The notes under the pieces were generated by a model. It ran no database searches. It was not told the origin of the DNA and saw only the letters and a list, made by a program, of their open reading frames with translations. A stretch of 64,000 nt of DNA from Sporolactobacillus shoreae (GTDB lineage Bacteria; Bacillota; Bacilli; Bacillales; Sporolactobacillaceae), in assembly GCF_004684935.1 (NCBI RefSeq), contig NZ_SRJD01000005.1, positions 1 to 64,000 on the forward strand, given 5' to 3'. Numbering within the stretch: position 1 is the first letter of the stretch; every line of letters starts with the position of its first letter. Positions 8,963 through 18,547 of the stretch are shown piece by piece. Made by a program: the position numbers and the translations under genes.

Positions 8963-9311
8963 TTACATATTCCTTCATCTTAATCGCTTATTTATTCCAG
9001 ATGTATGATTTGAAGATGGTTTATATCATTTTTAGTAAAAGTCACATGAACTATCAACAGTATCAGAAGATTTTTGTTATTTTACTTGATTTTACTCTTT
9101 GGGGGGAAAGATAAATGAGAAAAAGTTACTGCTACTGGTGCACTTAAAGGTACTTAAATCGTGCATACAAATCAAAAAGACGTCTTACATGATTTAGAAT
9201 CGTCGCTCCAATTCAATGCCCGGAATGGATACAATTGATTATTAAGAAATCACAACCTGAAAACCGAAAAGCATTGATCCATCATTCAAAAGATAGTATC
9301 TAACGTAGTTT
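8963..9311. other. Intergenic region with a possible gene remnant
   Basis: No intact gene is seen here. ATG at 9115 behind GGGGGGAAAG opens only 10 codons; a one-base shift within the following A-run would extend it to about 27 codons beginning MRKKLLLLVHLK, a signal-peptide-like start. Further on (about 9211-9303) an open stretch reads IQCPEWIQLIIKKSQPENRK and then ALIHHSKDSI before a stop. Its W-I..-K..-P-E-x-R-K pattern recalls the end of YdeI-like proteins. These look like decayed fragments; the assignment is weak. Confidence 0.25.
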
Positions 9312-12300
9312 TTATTCGTGGTTTCCCGACAAAAATGCCTCAACTGCTCTTTGCGTTGAATGTCCATCTTCCCAACCGCAGAACCTTGTATAAAATTCCG
9401 GGTAGGGATTATTACCCGTAAAGTTCAATGCATCACGTATGGCAGGAAGCAAATGATCTATGTCGCTCACTATTGGCCCAGGTGCTTCCTTCTCAAGATC
9501 CAAATAAAACCCACGAATTACATTTGCATATTGGCATAAATCGTAGGCATAAAATATAATTGGTCGCTTTAAATTTGCATAATCGAAAAAAGCAGATGAA
9601 TAGTCTGTGATCAGACAGTCCGATATTAAATATAGTTCTCTGCAGTCTTCATATTCGGAAACATCCTTGACAAAGTCTCCATAACCGCCTAGATCTAACT
9701 GATCGTCAATTAAATAATGAAGCCTTAAAAGTAAAACAGCGTCGCCATTAAATTCATCTTTCATTCTATCCAGATCAAGCTTTAAATCAAAAGTATAATG
9801 ATTGATTTGACTATATTCATTATCACGCCAAGTAGGCATATACAAAATTATTTTTTTATCCCTGTCAATACCCAATTTTTTCTTTATTTTCATGATGTCC
9901 GGAATCGTATTTTTCTGAAAGAGCAAATCATTTCTCGGATAGCCGGATTGAATCATCGATCCCTGCAATTCAAAGGCTCTTTGAAAGATTTTCGACGAGT
10001 AGCTATTTGGAGCGATACAATAATCCCATCTTCTTGATTCCTCTGTGAATTCCTTTTTGTACCTTTCAAGGGACATTCCCGGCATAGTCATATGATCAAT
10101 ATCCGTGCCTAAAGTCTTCAAAGGGGTTCCATGCCATGTCTGTACATATATTGTATGTTTGGGCTTAGGAAGCCAAAGTGGCCATCGACTGTTTGTAACC
10201 CAATATTTTGCCCGAGCCCATTTCCAGATTCCCTTAAAAGAATATTTGATCACGAACGGTATTTTTTCTCTTTTGAATACTTCTTCATGGCCTTTGCTTA
10301 CATTCCAGACCAGTTGATAGTTGGGATGATGTACTTTCATGTATTCATAGATGGCTCTTGGATTGTCTGAAAACTGTCGCCCGAAGAAGCTTTCAAACAA
10401 TACAATGTTTTTTCTAGGCATATTGCCAATATATTTGAACAGCCTGATATACCATTCATTTATTTTTTTCTTCCATAGATTTCTATAGTAATGCTCACCT
10501 GACTGCCATACAATCTCAGGATCTAACAATTGTATGACCGCTTTTTCTGAGGAATCTCCACGCCCATAGGAACAGAATTTATCATAAAACATCTGATATT
10601 TTTGCTGATAGCCCATTGAGTTTGGAAGTTCAATAATATTTTTTATGAGTTCTTCCGTAGTTGTAACAATGGGCCCAGGAACTGTTTCTTCATAATCTAA
10701 ATAGATTCCGCGTAAACTCTTTCGATAGTAATCCAAATCGTAAGCAAAAAACATCATTGGTTTTTTCAAATGGGCATAATCAAACATGACAGAAGAATAG
10801 TCCGTTACCAGCATATCCGATACTAAATAGAGATCCTGTATATCAGGATAAGCAGAAACATTATAAACAAATCCTGCATATTCATCTATATCATTGTACT
10901 TATACACAAAATAGTGAAGGCGCAGCATCAGAACATACTCAGATGACAAGCATTGCTGAAGTTTTGCCAAATCTATTCTCATTTCAAATGTGTACCGATT
11001 ACGGAAAGTTGGTGCATACAGAATTATTTTTTTATTCAGAGGCAAATTTAGTCGTTCTTTAACAGAACGAATATAGTCCTCATAATTATTTTGATACAGT
11101 TTATCATTTTTGGGAAATCCGCTAGAAACGATCTGACGATTAAACAAAAAGGCACGCTTTGCGATTTTTGTCATGTAATCATTGGGGGATAGCATATAGT
11201 CCCACCGACCCGATCGCTTTAACAGAGCAGTCTGTTTGTAATTTGTGTTAAATGTAACTGTTTCGTCCAGTCCCATCTTTTTCATAAATGTGCCGTGCAG
11301 TGTCTGCATTTCAATTTGCCCATACCGTTTGACATAGAGATCAGGAAGGGTCGTATTTTCAACAAAATATTTTGCCCTTGACAAATAATAGAAATAAAGC
11401 AAGCTATATCTTCTAACAGTCTTCGCATAGCCTGTCACCGGGGTATATTCATTATCCAGAAACCATATATAACGGAAACGATCTCCATAAGTTTTTCCCA
11501 TATATTCGTATATGGCTTTTGGGTTATCGTTAAAGGACTTCCCCCACAAGCTTTCAAAGACAATCACATTTTTCTTTAGTGGTAGTAAACGCATAAGTGG
11601 ATAGAGGTACCATTGTATCAATTTTCTGCGTCTTGCCGTACGATCCATAAAACATCTTAAGACATCCGTCTTAAAATTTAATGCACGATGACTTCCGGAA
11701 ATAGAACTGAATCGAATGCTTTGGTATCGATAATTCTGGTGAACATTGACCGATTTCAGCAGTTCTTCTGACCAAATAATTGGTATTTTTTTGATTTTAG
11801 ATGAGCCTTCAGGAGCATTTTCATGCACTATTTTTATAAATACGCGCCATCTTCCAGCTGTGTACCATTTGAAATCGCCATTTTCATCAAAACAATTAAG
11901 TCGGATCGTATAGTTCTTTTCGTTAGATGAAGACAGAGTAGAAGAGAGATCAAACGTAACGGAAGGCGCGTTCTTCTCGGATTCAAACACAAGTTGCTGC
12001 TTTCCAGTTCCTAAGTTTAATGTCTCTGGAAAGGTCAGTCCTAAATTCATAAAATGATGTGTAAATTCAAGGTGATTCAGCACTGGATGGCGGTATTTCG
12101 CAGCATAAATTGAAATTCTGGGTTTGAAATTTTCAATCCACAAGTCGTGCTTTCCAATTTGGAAAAATTTTATTTTCTCTCTCAACAGACCCTCGACAGT
12201 TCTGGGAACAGAACAGCCTGGAAGACGGTATCCGATCACCCAGTTGATTTCATCAAGCACGCGATCGTATAACAACTGATAAGGAATCATGAACGAAAAC

Positions 12301-14030
12301 CGGTTTTTGTCAAAATAAGAAATCCGGGGCATAAGTGAACGGGTCTCCCCATTGCCTTGATTGTAAGTAGTCAGACAAATATCCGAAATTTTCCGGGTTA
12401 TCCGGCCGCTAATAGAGAACCCATCCGGATTTCCTTCCACGTTCTCGATCACAACATCTGGCTTATAGACATCAATGGCAAGCTGCCATTTTCCGTTGTA
12501 TTTGACTTTGAAAGCTGTCTGGTGACGAAATTGATAGCCGGCTTTATTGCTCCCCTTCAACGGTGCTCCCAGACGCACTTTTTTTCTAACGTTCTGGACA
12601 GTCAGATCTAAAAATACGGACCATCGGCCGTAATAGATTCTGTCTAATGCCTGCTCAGGATCAATTTTTATATTAAAAAATGACCAGTTATAGTTATAGA
12701 CCCGTGAAAGCGGATTAAATCCTCTGATCCTTCTGATGCCCCACCTTTTTGTTATTGACGGGTTTCTAAACAAATGAACAGAAATCTCAATTTGCTGCTG
12801 ATTATCCAAGTTCGTGAGATAAGCTTTCATTTGAACATCGGCTTGTCTGCCTGAATCAAGTCCCTGGATATATGCGTGACCGGTAATTTCAAGCTTACCT
12901 TTTTCATCCCAACAAATCCTGTGAATTCTTGCTTCAGCATTCAGTGACTCATCGACACAAACAGGCTGTACTCTGGTAATTTCAGAAACACTGAACTTTT
13001 GATACCAATGTCCCTCTTTCAAATAAGGTTTGAAGTTAAGACTTCTTTCTTTGCTCATCTCCGTTATTTTTATAACGTCATCCATTTTGTCTTGCTGAAT
13101 CAACCGATAAACCAATGCCAATTTTGCAGGAATTTGCTGAAATAGTTGTGGATTCATCTTGATAAGTTCAGAGGACAAAAGTTTTTGAAACTGGCTGACA
13201 TACGCCGAATCAGCAAATCTTAAAGTATCAATAAAAACGGCAAAGTCGGTCGTTAAATATTTTAACTGGTTTGCTTCAACCATTGGTTTAGAAACTTTGT
13301 GCTGGATTAAAAAAAGGTCAAGCATGCGGAGAGCTTTCAGCCGATCTTTGAAATTCTGAATATCCGTTCTTTGCTGAGTAATTGAGTGGTCAATACCCTC
13401 CCTAATTCTCCAAAAATAAACTGGATCTTCGAGTATGTCCACCGACGCTGCTAAAAAATGTGCAGGAATCGTTAAAGGAATATCCTCATACAACATATTT
13501 TCAGGGAATGAAAGATTCTGATGGTCCCAAAAAGATTTTTTGTAGAGCTTGTTCCATGCCGTTGTATCATAAAGCAATTCCGGATGTTCCGTAATATGCG
13601 TATTTCTGCACGTGTCGATTATCGCCATTCTATGAAGATAAGAATCTCGGGCTGCTTGTGAATGAAAGCGGCGTACTCCTCCTGAAATAATGTCAGAATG
13701 TGTTTGTTCAGCCATCGCATACATTCTTTCATATGCCTGATCGGCAACATAGTCATCCCCATCAACAAAGGTAATATACTGTCCCAGTGCGTGGCTCACT
13801 CCGACATTTCTTGCCGCACCAAGTCCCATGTTTGCTTGATGAATAACTTCGAAATTTTCATATATGGCGGCATATTCATCCATTATCTGTCCGGTTTGAT
13901 CAGAAGAACCATCATCAATCATGATAACCTGTATTTCTTTAAAACTTTGACGAACAAGAGCGTTTAAGCATAGTCTGATGTATGGAGACACATTATATCC
14001 TGGGACAATCACGCTTATTTTAACATTCAT
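9312..14030 (-). CDS. GT2 glycosyltransferase fused to two CDP-glycerol glycerophosphotransferase-like domains
   Basis: A 1572-residue protein with three recognisable parts. Residues 1-330 are a GT-A family 2 glycosyltransferase (IDDGSSD at 38-44, VDGDD at 89-93). Residues about 330-780 are beta-rich and not recognised. Two TagF/TarL-like (PF04464) modules follow: the first with QTLHGT near 910 and TDYSSVMFDYAHLKKP near 1083, the second with QTWHGT near 1299 and TDYSSAFFDYANLKRP near 1480. The family polymerises or primes poly-glycerolphosphate (or ribitol-phosphate) wall polymers at the inner membrane face; no membrane segment is evident. It follows dltD on the same strand behind AGGAG, with an intervening small ORF, so it likely makes or decorates the polymer that Dlt alanylates (inference). 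Usual relatives carry one GT2 and one TagF domain. Confidence 0.88.
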   Translation of the reverse strand: MNVKISVIVPGYNVSPYIRLCLNALVRQSFKEIQVIMIDDGSSDQTGQIMDEYAAIYENFEVIHQANMGLGAARNVGVSHALGQYITFVDGDDYVADQAYERMYAMAEQTHSDIISGGVRRFHSQAARDSYLHRMAIIDTCRNTHITEHPELLYDTTAWNKLYKKSFWDHQNLSFPENMLYEDIPLTIPAHFLAASVDILEDPVYFWRIREGIDHSITQQRTDIQNFKDRLKALRMLDLFLIQHKVSKPMVEANQLKYLTTDFAVFIDTLRFADSAYVSQFQKLLSSELIKMNPQLFQQIPAKLALVYRLIQQDKMDDVIKITEMSKERSLNFKPYLKEGHWYQKFSVSEITRVQPVCVDESLNAEARIHRICWDEKGKLEITGHAYIQGLDSGRQADVQMKAYLTNLDNQQQIEISVHLFRNPSITKRWGIRRIRGFNPLSRVYNYNWSFFNIKIDPEQALDRIYYGRWSVFLDLTVQNVRKKVRLGAPLKGSNKAGYQFRHQTAFKVKYNGKWQLAIDVYKPDVVIENVEGNPDGFSISGRITRKISDICLTTYNQGNGETRSLMPRISYFDKNRFSFMIPYQLLYDRVLDEINWVIGYRLPGCSVPRTVEGLLREKIKFFQIGKHDLWIENFKPRISIYAAKYRHPVLNHLEFTHHFMNLGLTFPETLNLGTGKQQLVFESEKNAPSVTFDLSSTLSSSNEKNYTIRLNCFDENGDFKWYTAGRWRVFIKIVHENAPEGSSKIKKIPIIWSEELLKSVNVHQNYRYQSIRFSSISGSHRALNFKTDVLRCFMDRTARRRKLIQWYLYPLMRLLPLKKNVIVFESLWGKSFNDNPKAIYEYMGKTYGDRFRYIWFLDNEYTPVTGYAKTVRRYSLLYFYYLSRAKYFVENTTLPDLYVKRYGQIEMQTLHGTFMKKMGLDETVTFNTNYKQTALLKRSGRWDYMLSPNDYMTKIAKRAFLFNRQIVSSGFPKNDKLYQNNYEDYIRSVKERLNLPLNKKIILYAPTFRNRYTFEMRIDLAKLQQCLSSEYVLMLRLHYFVYKYNDIDEYAGFVYNVSAYPDIQDLYLVSDMLVTDYSSVMFDYAHLKKPMMFFAYDLDYYRKSLRGIYLDYEETVPGPIVTTTEELIKNIIELPNSMGYQQKYQMFYDKFCSYGRGDSSEKAVIQLLDPEIVWQSGEHYYRNLWKKKINEWYIRLFKYIGNMPRKNIVLFESFFGRQFSDNPRAIYEYMKVHHPNYQLVWNVSKGHEEVFKREKIPFVIKYSFKGIWKWARAKYWVTNSRWPLWLPKPKHTIYVQTWHGTPLKTLGTDIDHMTMPGMSLERYKKEFTEESRRWDYCIAPNSYSSKIFQRAFELQGSMIQSGYPRNDLLFQKNTIPDIMKIKKKLGIDRDKKIILYMPTWRDNEYSQINHYTFDLKLDLDRMKDEFNGDAVLLLRLHYLIDDQLDLGGYGDFVKDVSEYEDCRELYLISDCLITDYSSAFFDYANLKRPIIFYAYDLCQYANVIRGFYLDLEKEAPGPIVSDIDHLLPAIRDALNFTGNNPYPEFYTRFCGWEDGHSTQRAVEAFLSGNHE

Positions 14031-14207
14031 TTAATTTCTCCTAACGGTAAAAAGCTTCAAAATTCTGAGAAGTAATCGTTTCTTATAGAGTTTGCCAAAT
14101 CCAAATTTATTGGTTAAAAATAAGGACCTTGAAACTGCCTCCTGAATTTTGAATACAGCAGCAATAAAAATGTGGCAGTCAGATATAAATACTAGCTGAC
14201 GCTTCAC
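14031..14207 (-). CDS. Candidate small basic protein between dltD and the teichoic acid polymerase gene
   Basis: A 58-codon frame fills the gap exactly: its GTG start overlaps the dltD stop as GTGA (14204-14207) and its TAA (14031-14033) abuts the ATG of the next gene. The product begins [20 protein letters not shown] and ends with a basic KKRLLLRILKLFTVRRN segment. The ribosome binding site is weak (GAGAAG), so translation would be by coupling to dltD. No family was recognised. It could be a chance frame, or simply a device to couple translation across the gap. Confidence 0.4.
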   Translation of the reverse strand: MKRQLVFISDCHIFIAAVFKIQEAVSRSLFLTNKFGFGKLYKKRLLLRILKLFTVRRN

Positions 14208-15394
14208 GACTTCTCGTTATAAAAATTTCTGATTGCGCGATCAATATAAACCCAACCCTCAGGACCAACATGCATCGTATCCTCGAGAAAATAGGGCTTG
14301 TTGTCAAACTGAGTAAAATCTGCCAGTTGAAAACCGCCCTTGTGAACCTCAGAGACAATTTTGTGATAGCACGTTTCTCTTTTTTGTTGAGAAACTCCCG
14401 CATAATCGTACCAGCTTCCATTAAAAGGGAGGGAAATAAACAGAACCTTCGCATGCTCTTCCTTTAGCAAGTCAATAACAAGCTGCAGATCTCCGTATTC
14501 CGGAGAATGACCAAATTTTTGATGTACATCATAATTTTTAAAATGTTCAAGCCTGTTTTTGATCTGTTTGATATAGAAAGCATTATTGATATGAAAACGA
14601 TTTGAGTTACTTGTAGCTTTCATATCTTTCACAGCCATTTCCTCCAGCTGGCTCCAGCTTTTCCCTTTTAATTTTTTGTTGGGGCTCTGATATTGACTTG
14701 GGTAATAATTAGGCGTGACCTTTTGCATTTTTATTGCATCGTATAACTGCAATACCTTACTTGTGAAATGACCTTGCAGTGAGGCTGAGAACAGAGTAAA
14801 GTTGGAAATATGAGCTGATTTTGCAATTTTTTCTAGAAGCGGAGCAATTGTTCCATTGTGTCTGACAAAATTGAATTGAAGCAGTCTTTTCGCAACCTTC
14901 TGCTTCAGTCCTGGATTAATATCATGGCTGAAAATGAACTGATAGACTTGTTCTTCTGAAAAGTTGCCTGCAAAGTAGGACTCACTGAGCCCTGTGTTCG
15001 AAAACCATTCCGGCGAAATAATAAACACGATTTTCCGATTCTTAAGCAAATCAGCATTAGATGCCAGATTTAAAAATTGTACAAGTGAATACATACCTGC
15101 TCTTCCGATCAAAAATGGAGTAAAACCATCCGGATTAATTTGAAAATAATTTGTCGGATGATACATGTCCAGCCTGTGCAATTCTGATGATCCATATATG
15201 GGTAAGTATTGCTTATTCTCAAGCATTTTCCTTTGCATGAGAATTCCTTGAAAAATGTTGGGATCGAGAGTTGATGATGCCTTATAAACTTCACTTTGAC
15301 TTATGGTCATGCTTTCTACGCTTAACGGCATAAAGATTAGCGAACTGACAATAATGACAGCCAAAATCATTGGACCAATTTTTGGAGTTTTCAT
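14204..15394 (-). CDS. dltD: D-alanyl transfer protein DltD
   Basis: A 396-residue protein with one N-terminal membrane segment (about residues 8-26) and an extracytoplasmic SGNH-like domain. The serine lies in IYGSSELHR (about 69-70) and the acid/histidine pair in [13 protein letters not shown] near the C-terminus. DltD takes the D-alanyl group handed across the membrane by DltB/DltC and passes it to teichoic acid. Its ATG overlaps the dltC stop by four bases (ATGA), and a small ORF overlaps its own stop, so the genes are translationally coupled. Confidence 0.95.
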   Translation of the reverse strand: MKTPKIGPMILAVIIVSSLIFMPLSVESMTISQSEVYKASSTLDPNIFQGILMQRKMLENKQYLPIYGSSELHRLDMYHPTNYFQINPDGFTPFLIGRAGMYSLVQFLNLASNADLLKNRKIVFIISPEWFSNTGLSESYFAGNFSEEQVYQFIFSHDINPGLKQKVAKRLLQFNFVRHNGTIAPLLEKIAKSAHISNFTLFSASLQGHFTSKVLQLYDAIKMQKVTPNYYPSQYQSPNKKLKGKSWSQLEEMAVKDMKATSNSNRFHINNAFYIKQIKNRLEHFKNYDVHQKFGHSPEYGDLQLVIDLLKEEHAKVLFISLPFNGSWYDYAGVSQQKRETCYHKIVSEVHKGGFQLADFTQFDNKPYFLEDTMHVGPEGWVYIDRAIRNFYNEKS

Positions 15395-15642
15395 TTTCGA
15401 TCAGCCAACTGTTGAATAATCATGTTCGGTGTCGCCCATTGATTTCGATTAAAATCGGAAATCGGGACATCTATACCCATCCGCTCGCCAACTTCTACCA
15501 ATAGAGCAATCGTAGCAAATGAATCCATCAGACCCTCCTCAAACAAGCGGATATCAGGTTCATTCTTCACTTCATCAGATTCACATACTTCAGCTAGGAT
15601 ATCCAATACTTGATTTTCAAATGCTGGTGTAATTTCTGTCAT
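15391..15642 (-). CDS. dltC: D-alanyl carrier protein DltC
   Basis: An 83-residue acyl-carrier-type protein. The phosphopantetheine attachment serine is S41 in [12 protein letters not shown], in the DSF context typical of DltC. A GTG three codons upstream overlaps the Shine-Dalgarno AAGGAG, so ATG 15642 is taken as the start. DltA loads it with D-alanine and DltB uses it at the membrane. It sits between dltB (22-base gap) and dltD (4-base overlap). Confidence 0.95.
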   Translation of the reverse strand: MTEITPAFENQVLDILAEVCESDEVKNEPDIRLFEEGLMDSFATIALLVEVGERMGIDVPISDFNRNQWATPNMIIQQLADRK

Positions 15643-15664
15643 TGTAAGCACTCCTTTTTATTAG

Positions 15665-16834
15665 TTACCAAAGAAAATTAAGTCTCCCTGAAAAAATCAA
15701 GAAACTAAAACAAATCACATGAAAAGTAATGAGCACCGATAGTGCATGCACCCACCTGTTGTCTTTTGACCAAATGGAGTGCTTTTTATTGAATTGTTCA
15801 AAACGATTAAATGAAATAAAAACCACCGCATGATAGATACCGTAGATGATGTATTGCAGCAAAAAACCGTGCCAGAAACCCATAATCATAAAATTGAGTG
15901 CCAAACCAAGATCAGAAATTAAATACCGATTTTTGAGTCTTTTCTTCTTGATCATGGTATAGACGAAGCGCATGTAGATGAAATCTCGGAACCAAAACGA
16001 CAGAGACATATGCCACCGATTCCAGAAGTCCTTAATATTCCGGCTGAGAAAGGGTTTATTGAAATTTTCCGGTGTCCGGATGCCCATCAAGTAGCTGAGT
16101 CCGATCGCAAACTGGCTGTACCCCGCAAAATCAAAAAACAGATACATACTGTATGCATACATGTACATCCAAATACTGAAAAGGCTATTACCATTCATCA
16201 TAGATGATCCCATCCAGTATTCATGGACCAAATAACCAATAATGTATTTATAGAGGAAGCCAAGAAAGATTTTATTTAATCCCAGATACAGAAGTTCTTT
16301 GTACTCTTTTCTCGTTGGCACGACAGCCTGATCTTTCTTAAATCGGCTATAGCGATCAATTGGCCCAGAAGAGATTGTAGGGAAGAACAGGACAAACCTT
16401 AGGAATTCAGCAACAGAAACGGACTTTATGAGTCCATCCCGTATGTCCATAATCATCTCAATGGTTCGGAAGGATACATAAGAGATCCCAAGAAAACCGA
16501 AAAAGTTCAGCGCTGGCACATCAGCCGAAAGTTTAACGATAAACAGCGGAAATACAGCCAATGCAGTAGCAACATAAAAATAAACCGATCGGTTATTCCG
16601 CTTTCTCAGTTCTAGATAACCCTTCACTAATCCTGTTTGCCAAAGCACAAATATAATGATGGAAACAAACTGTGCCGGCTGCCCATAAAAGATAAGAAAG
16701 ATCATGACGACGGTAACGAAATCATTGTATAAACGCATTCGTTTTCCAATAAGTCCTGACACAATAATCGGGATCATCAAGATTCCTGCTACTATAAAGA
16801 AGCGGAATGAAGCATAAGGAACAAAAGAGATCAT
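15665..16834 (-). CDS. dltB: D-alanyl-lipoteichoic acid acyltransferase DltB (MBOAT)
   Basis: A 389-residue polytopic membrane protein of the MBOAT family with about 11 hydrophobic segments. The hallmark DFWNRWHMSLSFWFRDFIY block and the conserved histidine in NFMIMGFWHG are present. It moves D-alanine from DltC across the membrane to DltD. The ATG overlaps the dltA stop (ATGA). Confidence 0.95.
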   Translation of the reverse strand: MISFVPYASFRFFIVAGILMIPIIVSGLIGKRMRLYNDFVTVVMIFLIFYGQPAQFVSIIIFVLWQTGLVKGYLELRKRNNRSVYFYVATALAVFPLFIVKLSADVPALNFFGFLGISYVSFRTIEMIMDIRDGLIKSVSVAEFLRFVLFFPTISSGPIDRYSRFKKDQAVVPTRKEYKELLYLGLNKIFLGFLYKYIIGYLVHEYWMGSSMMNGNSLFSIWMYMYAYSMYLFFDFAGYSQFAIGLSYLMGIRTPENFNKPFLSRNIKDFWNRWHMSLSFWFRDFIYMRFVYTMIKKKRLKNRYLISDLGLALNFMIMGFWHGFLLQYIIYGIYHAVVFISFNRFEQFNKKHSIWSKDNRWVHALSVLITFHVICFSFLIFSGRLNFLW

Positions 16835-18348
16835 CGGACAGCCTCTTTCAGTAAAGCTTTTCTATCGACCTTTCCATTTGTCGTCATCGGAAGAGACGCA
16901 TGGTACACAAATTTCCTTGGTAACATATAGGAAGGAAGATAACGGCTCATTTCTTTTCGAATGGCTGACGAAAGCTGGTATGACTTTTCAAAGGAGTGCG
17001 TCCCGGCAACGACAACACCCAACAAATGGTCATAAGTTTCCCCTTTCTTTATGGGAAGAACTGCCGCTTGTTTAACATAACTGCAGGAAGAAAGGACATG
17101 CTCGATTTCTTCCAGCTCCATTCTGAATCCGTGGATTTTAATTTGTCTGTCCATACGGCCATGATAATAAAGCAATCCGTTTCTGAGCGACCCAAGATCC
17201 TTTGTATGATAGGAACGCTGACCGTCAACTTTGCCAAACGCCGCATTCGTTTTTTCCGGATCGTTCAGATAGCCCTTTCCAACACTCGGTCCGCAAATCA
17301 CGATTTCGCCCTTTTCGCCCTCCGGCACGGAATGTCCATCTGAGTCCAAAATCAATATCCTGCAGTCAGATTTACAGCGTCCGACCGGAAGCGCAAGATG
17401 ATTAACAAGCATATCTTTCTTGATCTGTATACTCGTCACTGCTACTGTGGATTCGGTTGGTCCGTAAGTATTGACAATCGCAGCATTCGGAAAGTGATTC
17501 TGCAGGTTTTCAGCCACTTGAACAGGAAGTGTCTCCCCACAAAATAAAAACGTATGCAAATCAGGAAGAATCTCTTGTGAAAAAGAAGGCAGCATCAGGC
17601 ATATTTCCGCAAATGACGGGGTTGACACCCAGATATTTATATCCGATTTTTTTAATGACTCCACGAGTTCGGCTGGCTGGGCAATCATATCCTTATCGAT
17701 AGCCCACAAAGTCCCACCCATGGTAAGAGATGGGTAAAGGGACATGACTGAAAGGTCAAACGAATAAGGCGCTTGATTCATAAAAGTCTGCCGGTTTTCC
17801 AATCCAAAATCCTGATTCATCCATGAAACAAAGCTTTCAAGAGATTCATGGGGAATCTGTACACCCTTTGGTCTTCCTGTACTTCCTGATGTGTAGATGA
17901 TATAAAGGACGTCCTCACCGTTGACAGCACGATCATCACTGACTCTTTGATTCGGGTACTTTGCAATCATATTGTTCAGCTGATCAAACCCGACGACTTT
18001 TTGCGTACATTCAGGAAAGAGCATCGGCCGTTCACTGAAAACCAACTGTGTTGCCGAATCTTCTAAAATCATTGAAATTCGGTCGGCTGGCACAGAAAGG
18101 TCAACAGGAATATAAGCATGCCCTGATTTAATGCAGGCGAGAAAAAGAACAATCATATTAGGATGCATATGACCATGGATAAGGATAGGTGCCCTGTCAC
18201 TGCCGAAGACTTCGTCAATCCAACATGACAGGGCATCGGATTTTTGTTTTAACTCACCATAAGTCAAACGTTCCTGTCTCCACACATAGCACACCTGATC
18301 CGGAGTTTGATCCGCCCAACGTTCGATTTGTCTCAAAATGTTCAACAT
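16831..18348 (-). CDS. dltA: D-alanine--D-alanyl carrier protein ligase DltA
   Basis: A 505-residue adenylate-forming enzyme that activates D-alanine with ATP and loads it on the pantetheine arm of DltC. The P-loop-like IYTSGSTGRPKGVQIPH is present, as are NTYGPTESTVAV, YHTKDLG and the C-terminal lysine region GKVDRKALLKE. Length is normal for the family. Start ATG 18348 follows AGGGGCG, 11 bases after the dltX stop. Confidence 0.96.
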   Translation of the reverse strand: MLNILRQIERWADQTPDQVCYVWRQERLTYGELKQKSDALSCWIDEVFGSDRAPILIHGHMHPNMIVLFLACIKSGHAYIPVDLSVPADRISMILEDSATQLVFSERPMLFPECTQKVVGFDQLNNMIAKYPNQRVSDDRAVNGEDVLYIIYTSGSTGRPKGVQIPHESLESFVSWMNQDFGLENRQTFMNQAPYSFDLSVMSLYPSLTMGGTLWAIDKDMIAQPAELVESLKKSDINIWVSTPSFAEICLMLPSFSQEILPDLHTFLFCGETLPVQVAENLQNHFPNAAIVNTYGPTESTVAVTSIQIKKDMLVNHLALPVGRCKSDCRILILDSDGHSVPEGEKGEIVICGPSVGKGYLNDPEKTNAAFGKVDGQRSYHTKDLGSLRNGLLYYHGRMDRQIKIHGFRMELEEIEHVLSSCSYVKQAAVLPIKKGETYDHLLGVVVAGTHSFEKSYQLSSAIRKEMSRYLPSYMLPRKFVYHASLPMTTNGKVDRKALLKEAVR

Positions 18349-18359
18349 AATATCGCCCC

Positions 18360-18506
18360 TCAGAACTCGTTATAAATAAAACTGCCAGTATGTGCAGCAG
18401 CAAATCCATAGATGATAATCAAACCGAGAAGGATAGCTGTGTAATAAAATGTCCTGACGATCCACTGGACTACAGGATGATACCACCAAGTTTTTAGGTG
18501 ATTCAT
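18360..18506 (-). CDS. dltX: Teichoic acid D-Ala incorporation-associated protein DltX
   Basis: A 48-residue single-pass membrane protein, easily missed by gene finders. It starts MNHLKTWWYHP, has one hydrophobic helix (about 18-36) and ends in the conserved FIYNEF motif that defines DltX. The ribosome binding site GGAGGAAGATATTC precedes ATG 18506. Its place directly before dltA is the standard one. DltX is needed for D-alanylation in several Bacilli, and its C-terminal motif is thought to work with DltB/DltD. Confidence 0.92.
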   Translation of the reverse strand: MNHLKTWWYHPVVQWIVRTFYYTAILLGLIIIYGFAAAHTGSFIYNEF

Positions 18507-18547
18507 GAATATCTTCCTCCTTATATCTGGTGTAACTTATGCTCTTA

